NCBI GenBank assembly: GCA_018896395.1
Contig: JAHIMN010000067.1
Location: 1 to 9,684 of the forward strand
Origin: Verrucomicrobiota bacterium
Lineage (GTDB): Bacteria > Verrucomicrobiota > Kiritimatiellia > JAAZAB01
DNA: 9,684 nt
Reading direction: 5' to 3'
Part shown: positions 6,038 through 9,684 of the stretch, piece by piece
Numbering within the stretch: the stretch's first letter is position 1
Layout of the letters: every line of letters starts with the position of its first letter
Notes under the pieces: model-generated
Told to the model about the DNA's origin: nothing
Seen by the model: only the letters and a program-made list of their open reading frames with translations
The model's database searches: none
Made by a program: the position numbers and the translations under genes

Positions 6038-6571
6038 ATGGTGCAGACACGTCATGCCGAAGGACAAGCCCTGATTGAATCCTGCATCGTGATCGGCATG
6101 ATGTGTCTCCTGCTGATGGGCCTCTTCCAATTGGTCCAGCTGTTCATGGCCCAGGAAATCCTGGATTACGCCGCCGGACGCGGTGCGCGCGCCAAGACGG
6201 TCGGCTTCAATGATTTCATGGTATCGAAAACCGTGCGCATTGGCGCCATCGCCAATGCCGGAGAGCTGACCTTTCCCGAGCGGACTGGCGGCGGGCCCTG
6301 GGTCCAATGGACCCGCCACGAATCACCGCGCATTCCCCATTATCTGCAGAGCGAAAGTTGGGAACTCGACGCCATCCTGAATTACGCGCTATGGGATACG
6401 ATTGCGTGGTCTTATCCGGCGTCGGACGCCGACATCCTGCATTTTGAGGTCCATCAAGCGGTGCCGCTGATGTTCTTTTCCAATGTGTTCAAGGCGTTTT
6501 TCTCCGGGTCCGCCGTTCCGATGCAAGGCGTGGCGGACATTGAAAACCATTATTCACTTTACTTACAATAA
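6038..6571 (+). CDS. TadE-like minor pilin
   Basis: A 177-residue protein with leader MVQTRHAEG, then G|QALIESCIVIGMMCLLLMGLFQ: a class III cleavage site after G9 with glutamate at +5, a hydrophobic helix, and a periplasmic domain of about 140 residues. Short basic leader, E+5, one N-terminal helix and this length are the pattern of TadE pseudopilins, which are processed by the same peptidase as Flp and needed for pilus assembly. The ATG at 6038 is chosen because it gives a normal leader; the upstream ATG at 5951 would overlap the pilin gene by 71 bases. No good Shine-Dalgarno is visible, so coupling to the preceding gene is likely. The domain after the helix is not recognised in detail. Confidence 0.85.
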   Translation: MVQTRHAEGQALIESCIVIGMMCLLLMGLFQLVQLFMAQEILDYAAGRGARAKTVGFNDFMVSKTVRIGAIANAGELTFPERTGGGPWVQWTRHESPRIPHYLQSESWELDAILNYALWDTIAWSYPASDADILHFEVHQAVPLMFFSNVFKAFFSGSAVPMQGVADIENHYSLYLQ

Positions 6572-6573
6572 TC

Positions 6574-8100
6574 ATGACACTTCCCCCCCCAGTCCACCAT
6601 CCCGCCGCACCGACGGCCGGCCCGCCTGCAACGCTACCTGCCCGCAGTGGCTTCGCCACAGGCGATGCAGGCGGGTGCGTAGCATTGCGGGCAGGTCAAA
6701 CCATGATTTTCATGATCATGGCGCTCCTCATCCTGGCAGTGGTTATCGTCTGGGTTTTCGATGTGCACACGGTGTTGTATCTCAAAGCGCGCACGCAAAA
6801 CGCCGGCGACGCCGCGGCGCTGGCCGCGGCGCGCTGGCAGGGCATTTCACTTAACCTGATCGGCGATTTGAACATTCTCCAGGCGTTAGCCTTAAGCCGC
6901 GGCGACACAACCGCCGCGGCACAGATAACGGACGTGCAGGCGCGACTCTGCTTCGTGGGCCCCCTGGTCGGCCTGCTGGCATCCCAACAGGCGGCGAAAA
7001 ACAATCGCGCCTACGTCAACCCGGACTATATGGCAATCTTGATGGAGCATGTGGCAGACGTGTCCGATTATGCCGACTTCTTCCCCGAACCCTATACCAA
7101 TGCCTGGCCGGAATACGCCGGTATGCTCGCCAACATCGCGGAGCAGGGTGTGGCCGCCGGCCCCGACAACACGTGGTATTTTATTCCTCCGATCACCGAC
7201 CTGCCCCGTAATTTTTATGAGGCGGTGGCCGGCCTTGACTGGTGCTGGTTTTACTGGAATGACCTGACCACCCTGCAATCCTATTCCGGTTATCAAGATT
7301 GGCCGGATCCGCCGACTAACCCGCCGCCCAACACCTTTAACTGCGAAGTGTTCGGTCTCGGCCTGCTCCCGTTCACGACCGTTCTGCCGGGAGGCGCCGG
7401 CACCGTGGAGCGCATGAACCAGATCAGCTCTGAACGCGGGATCAGCCCGGAGACAATTTCCAATGAAGTTGCCGGCATCACCAACACCTGGTATGGGTAT
7501 GCCTGGACCTCCTGGTCGGCACTTGCGCCAGACAACAATTTCCCGATCCTCCCCTTACAGGTGAAACCGGAATACGATTACGCTGGCGCCGATGCTGTTA
7601 TTCGCGTGGAGGCCACGGCCGATCCGCGCATGCCCACCGTCTTCCCCGGCATACAGCCTTTTTTAATCCGGTCCGCGCCCAGCGCCACACGCCTGACCCA
7701 ATCCGCCGCGACCGCCGGCGCCATTACCTGGACCGCAGCGGCCAAGCCGTTCGGATACCTGGCCGCGGACGGTAGTCCTGTGCGCCCCGATGCCTACGCC
7801 ATAGTCCTACCGGCATTTCATAACGTGCGCCTGATTCCCGTGGACGCGGCATCGGGCTCCAATATCGGTGCCTACGATATAGATTGGCACAGGCATAACA
7901 AATATCATATGCAGATTTATTGGGAAAGCGGCCCGGCCGGCTTGGAGGCTGACTGCTGGTATTGCCAGCAACTGCAGACCTGGGAGGACCCGGCTTTCCG
8001 CCAGCAGGGCATTGACTGGCTGAACGACACCAACCACACCTGCGACCAGGTTGTGGGCGGCGGCGGCGGACCGGGCGGAGGCACTCGCAGGGGACACTGA
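6574..8100 (+). CDS. TadG-like Tad-domain protein, large prepilin-like
   Basis: A 508-residue protein whose N-terminal segment AGQTMIFMIMALLILAVVIV, then FDVHTVLYLKARTQNAGDAAALAAARW, matches the Tad/TadG N-terminal pattern (hydrophobic helix, then the typical Q-N-A-x-D-A-A-A-L-A-A-A stretch). The possible cleavage glycine is G41; position +5 is phenylalanine, so the glutamate of true pilins is missing, as is common in TadG-type proteins. The remaining 400 residues are aromatic-rich and not recognised, ending in a Gly-rich tail (VVGGGGGPGGG). It likely sits in the envelope as part of the Tad structure. The ATG lies two bases after the tadE-like stop. The 40-residue leader is odd: proline/alanine-rich, with a C8 tract at codons 4-6 and a GC-rich repeat. 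Restarting at M44 would lose the glycine. Confidence 0.8.
   Translation: MTLPPPVHHPAAPTAGPPATLPARSGFATGDAGGCVALRAGQTMIFMIMALLILAVVIVWVFDVHTVLYLKARTQNAGDAAALAAARWQGISLNLIGDLNILQALALSRGDTTAAAQITDVQARLCFVGPLVGLLASQQAAKNNRAYVNPDYMAILMEHVADVSDYADFFPEPYTNAWPEYAGMLANIAEQGVAAGPDNTWYFIPPITDLPRNFYEAVAGLDWCWFYWNDLTTLQSYSGYQDWPDPPTNPPPNTFNCEVFGLGLLPFTTVLPGGAGTVERMNQISSERGISPETISNEVAGITNTWYGYAWTSWSALAPDNNFPILPLQVKPEYDYAGADAVIRVEATADPRMPTVFPGIQPFLIRSAPSATRLTQSAATAGAITWTAAAKPFGYLAADGSPVRPDAYAIVLPAFHNVRLIPVDAASGSNIGAYDIDWHRHNKYHMQIYWESGPAGLEADCWYCQQLQTWEDPAFRQQGIDWLNDTNHTCDQVVGGGGGPGGGTRRGH
6583..6590 (+). repeat. C8 homopolymer tract at the start of the TadG-like gene
   Basis: Eight consecutive cytosines lie seven bases after the start codon. 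Tracts of this kind can slip during replication; a gain or loss of one base would put the leader out of frame with the rest of the protein. Confidence 0.6.
6621..6696. repeat. GC-rich repeat with crossing inverted arms inside the TadG-like leader
   Basis: CCCGCCTGCA (6621-6630) is inverted at 6666-6675. GCAACGCTAC (6628-6637) is inverted with one mismatch at 6679-6688. ACCTGCCCGCA (6636-6646) is inverted at 6686-6696. Between them is a small hairpin GTGGC-TTC-GCCAC (6647-6659). The arms occur in the same order on both sides, not mirrored, so the pairings cross. The repeat stays open in the reading frame and encodes most of the leader, through the cleavage glycine (GGT, 6694-6696). Confidence 0.75.
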
Positions 8101-8238
8101 AGAAATGCAGAAGGCAGAATGCAGAATGCAGAATGAAGAAGTCATAAGGCAGAGGTCAGAAGTCAGAGATCAGAGCGCAGAAGGCAGCACTTTCCGTCCG
8201 TCATTCTGCATTCTGCATTCTGCATTCTGCATTTCTTC
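8099..8238. repeat. long heptamer hairpin between the TadG-like and second TadE-like genes
   Basis: Arms 8099-8136 and 8201-8238 are inverted complements over 38 bases with one mismatch (at 8113). The left arm reads in heptamers ATGCAGA, AGGCAGA, ATGCAGA, ATGCAGA, ATGAAGA from 8105. The loop (8137-8200) carries AGGTCAGAAGTCAGAGATCA units. The element starts within the TGA stop of the TadG-like gene (8098-8100) and ends just before the CGGGGCCAGGCC that encodes the prepilin cleavage site. It therefore supplies the start codon and leader of the next gene. Confidence 0.9.
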
Positions 8239-8734
8239 CCGGGGCCAGGCCATGGTGGAATTCATGGTAGGCCTGGTGGTAATGCTTGTGCTCCTGGCGG
8301 GCTTGATCCAGATTGGCCAGCTGACGCATGCGCGTACACGCACCATGATCGCCGCGCGCGCGGCCGCCGGCCTGCTCGCCATGAATCCCACGCCGCCCTT
8401 GTCCGAGACCGCGTTGCTCATTACCGACTGGGTCCCGGGCCCCGACCGGCGGCGGCACACGCATGACGATATGGCCCTGGTCACCAGCAATGCCGTCACA
8501 TTACCCGGCGAACTCGTCGGGCAAGCCCATCTGGAACGGGTGCCCGCTGCGCCGACTAATGCGTTGTCAACGCTGAAGGATTCGCCGAACCCGGCTGGCG
8601 ATTTTTTTCTGGTCAAGGGGGAAGCATCCGCATCCGTTCCCATCCTGCCGATAATCCGCCGCCTGGTGTATGCCCACCCTACGCTGGAGGTGGAAAGCAC
8701 CGCCTGGCTGGTTTGGACGGGGGGGATCTACTAA
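8105..8734 (+). CDS. second TadE-like minor pilin with repeat-encoded leader
   Basis: A 209-residue protein if started at ATG 8105. The core is RG|QAMVEFMVGLVVMLVLLAGL: a class III prepilin site with cleavage after G47, glutamate at +5, phenylalanine at +6, a hydrophobic helix, then HARTRTMIAARAAAG and a domain of about 120 residues ending LEVESTAWLVWTGGIY. This fits TadE/TadF-type pseudopilins. The leader is abnormal: 47 residues encoded by the heptamer hairpin, with AECRMQN and ILHSAFC peptides that are direct translations of the repeat. An in-frame ATG at 8126 is also possible; ATG 8252 would remove the glycine. AGGGG about twelve bases before 8105 may be the ribosome site. The ATG lies four bases after the TadG-like stop. 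The C-terminal coding end has a G7 run (8719-8725). Confidence 0.78.
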   Translation: MQKAECRMQNEEVIRQRSEVRDQSAEGSTFRPSFCILHSAFCISSRGQAMVEFMVGLVVMLVLLAGLIQIGQLTHARTRTMIAARAAAGLLAMNPTPPLSETALLITDWVPGPDRRRHTHDDMALVTSNAVTLPGELVGQAHLERVPAAPTNALSTLKDSPNPAGDFFLVKGEASASVPILPIIRRLVYAHPTLEVESTAWLVWTGGIY

Positions 8735-8832
8735 TTTCGGATTGCGGATTTATGATTGCGGATTTTTTGATCAGAAATCAGAAATTTGAAATCAGAAATT
8801 TGTCGGCAATCCGAAATCAGAAATCAGAAATT
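8735..8832. repeat. GAAATCA-family inverted-repeat element after the second TadE-like gene
   Basis: TTTCGGATTGC (8735-8745) is perfectly inverted as GCAATCCGAAA (8806-8816). The inner and outer sequence is made of GAAATCA and GCGGATT units. The element begins at the first base after the TAA stop (8732-8734) and ends three bases before the start codon of the next gene. A longer reading frame running through it (start 8713) yields only repeat-derived peptide and is not accepted. Confidence 0.8.
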
Positions 8833-8835
8833 ATA

Positions 8836-9582
8836 ATGTTGCCCACACATAAATATATCTTCTTGGCAACTTTGATCTGCGTTGCCCTGTCGTTTCCCGC
8901 CACGGCCAAGGTGTTCTGGACCCGACCTGCGGCCCGGGGCCATGCCGTGCTGGAGACCACACTCGACTGGAAAACGGTCTATACCAGTTCCGTGCGCATC
9001 AATGATGGCCAGGGCAACCTGACCATCACAGGCTGTAACGAGCCCCTGGGCGCGGTGATGACCAAACTCCGGCAGGCTTATGCCTCCTGCGAAACACTCT
9101 TGACCTTCCGCCAGAATGAAACCCTGGGCTGGGCGCGGATGCGCGAGGGCGCAACAATCGTAACCTTGCTGGCACTGGCGCCAAACCTGGCGATGGCACC
9201 AAACGCGCCGGAACAAACCGCGCTCTTTGTGTTAACCCAGGCACAGGGCGATTTTGACAAGTCACGCTTGCCACCGACTGCGCCACGTCTGCGCGATCCA
9301 CCGCCCTACCCTGGCAGTCGCGTGCAGACGTACTTGACCAGCGAGGAATCCAAAATGCAGTTGGAAATCTACGCCGCGGCGGCCATGCCGGAGGTCATCC
9401 AGCAATATTACGAAAGTACCCTGCTCGGCCAGGCGTGGACGCGCCTCGATCCTACCGGCGCCTCCGCGAGCCTGACAATATACCAGAAAGGCCCCGCGCT
9501 TTGCGCTGTGCTGGTGCTCCCGGCCGGCGGCGGCGCCGAAAGTACGATTACAGTGTTGCACAAACGGTTAAAAATGGAATAA
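8836..9582 (+). CDS. exported protein of unknown function, last gene of the pilin cluster
   Basis: A 248-residue protein not recognised by family. It starts MLPTHKYIFLATLICVALSF with PATA|KVFW following: a basic residue, a hydrophobic stretch and an A-x-A site, so a Sec signal peptide cleaved after about residue 24 is likely. The rest has no further membrane helix. Two halves are suggested: an N-terminal part with TVYTSSVRINDGQGNLTITGC, and a C-terminal part (about 155-245) beginning PPPYPGSRVQTYLTSEES, with VIQQYYESTLLGQAWTRLDP and a final beta-rich stretch. Two cysteines in the mature N-terminal half (TGCN and ASCE) could form a disulfide. ATG 8836 is chosen because it opens the signal peptide. 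No Shine-Dalgarno is seen, as the repeat element abuts the start. Its position suggests a periplasmic accessory of the Tad structure; this is inference. Confidence 0.75.
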   Translation: MLPTHKYIFLATLICVALSFPATAKVFWTRPAARGHAVLETTLDWKTVYTSSVRINDGQGNLTITGCNEPLGAVMTKLRQAYASCETLLTFRQNETLGWARMREGATIVTLLALAPNLAMAPNAPEQTALFVLTQAQGDFDKSRLPPTAPRLRDPPPYPGSRVQTYLTSEESKMQLEIYAAAAMPEVIQQYYESTLLGQAWTRLDPTGASASLTIYQKGPALCAVLVLPAGGGAESTITVLHKRLKME

Positions 9583-9595
9583 TGCTGACCACTCA

Positions 9596-9684
9596 GGTTC
9601 ACGGTTCAGAGGTTCACAGTTCAGAGGTTCACGGTTCAGAGGTTCACAGTTCAGAGGTTCACGGTTCAGAGGTTCACGGTTCAA
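9596..9684. repeat. GGTTCAC array with 30-bp higher-order period
   Basis: Alternating 7- and 8-base units: GGTTCAC-GGTTCAGA, then GGTTCAC-AGTTCAGA, repeated to the window edge and ending GGTTCACGGTTCAA. The two 15-base versions alternate from 9596 to 9655, giving a 30-base period. A G/A difference at one position separates them. The array continues beyond the window or may be one arm of an inverted repeat like 5618-5767. It starts 13 bases after the stop of the exported-protein gene. Confidence 0.9.

Noticed and set aside
8051..8104. Start of the second TadE-like gene inside the TadG-like gene
   Set aside because: The added residues are an alternate-frame reading of the Gly-rich tail of the TadG-like protein; starts at 8105 or 8126 are more economical.
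8713..8835. Upstream start of the last gene within the second TadE-like gene
   Set aside because: The extra 41 residues are translated repeat (RNQKSEI-like), and the signal peptide starts cleanly at 8836.
9596..9684. CRISPR-like regular repeat array
   Set aside because: The units are 7-8 bases, contiguous and without unique spacers, so it is a simple tandem repeat.
1..9684. tRNA, rRNA, integrase or transposase genes marking an island
   Set aside because: None is visible on either strand; the repeats have no associated recombinase in this window.

Overview
The window looks like bacterial chromosome of high-GC character, most likely from the Planctomycetes-Verrucomicrobia-Chlamydiae side of the tree (Kiritimatiellota, Lentisphaerota or a relative). 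That placement is inference. It rests on three things: a large membrane kinase with a leucine-rich ectodomain, Flp-type pilins with the G|QAMxEY cleavage motif, and short degenerate heptamer repeats packed between genes. No taxonomic marker gene is present.

Left half (1-5254, minus strand): a two-gene operon. A transmembrane Hanks-type serine/threonine kinase with ten tandem 21-residue leucine-rich repeats (1613-5227) is followed by threonine synthase (thrC, 234-1616). They share an ATGA stop/start overlap. The 3' end of thrC runs directly into a heptamer array.

Middle (5228-5361): a divergent intergenic region with face-to-face candidate promoters lying on one AT-rich hairpin. A second hairpin sits just upstream of the Shine-Dalgarno of the first plus-strand gene.

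Right half (5362-9582, plus strand): six co-directional genes that look like one transcription unit for a Tad/Flp-type surface structure: two small Flp-like pilins, a TadE-like minor pilin, a large TadG-like protein, a second TadE-like protein, and an exported protein of unknown function. Five of the six carry a class III (type IV pilin-like) cleavage motif G|Q[AT][ML]. No Tad ATPase, platform, secretin or prepilin peptidase is in the window, so the export machinery must be encoded elsewhere.

The most unusual feature is the relation between repeats and genes. Degenerate short repeats (units such as ATGCAGA, GGTTCAC, GAAATCA, TGACTTC) fill several gene junctions and tend to abut stop codons. 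In two prepilin-like genes (5362 and 8105) the same type of heptamer hairpin supplies the start codon and nearly all of the leader peptide, in the same reading frame. In the TadG-like gene a different GC-rich repeat forms most of the leader. The kinase linker is also built of GC-rich, partly palindromic repeats, and a 12-base piece of them recurs as a hairpin beyond thrC. Repeat insertion appears to have been repeatedly absorbed into coding sequence here.
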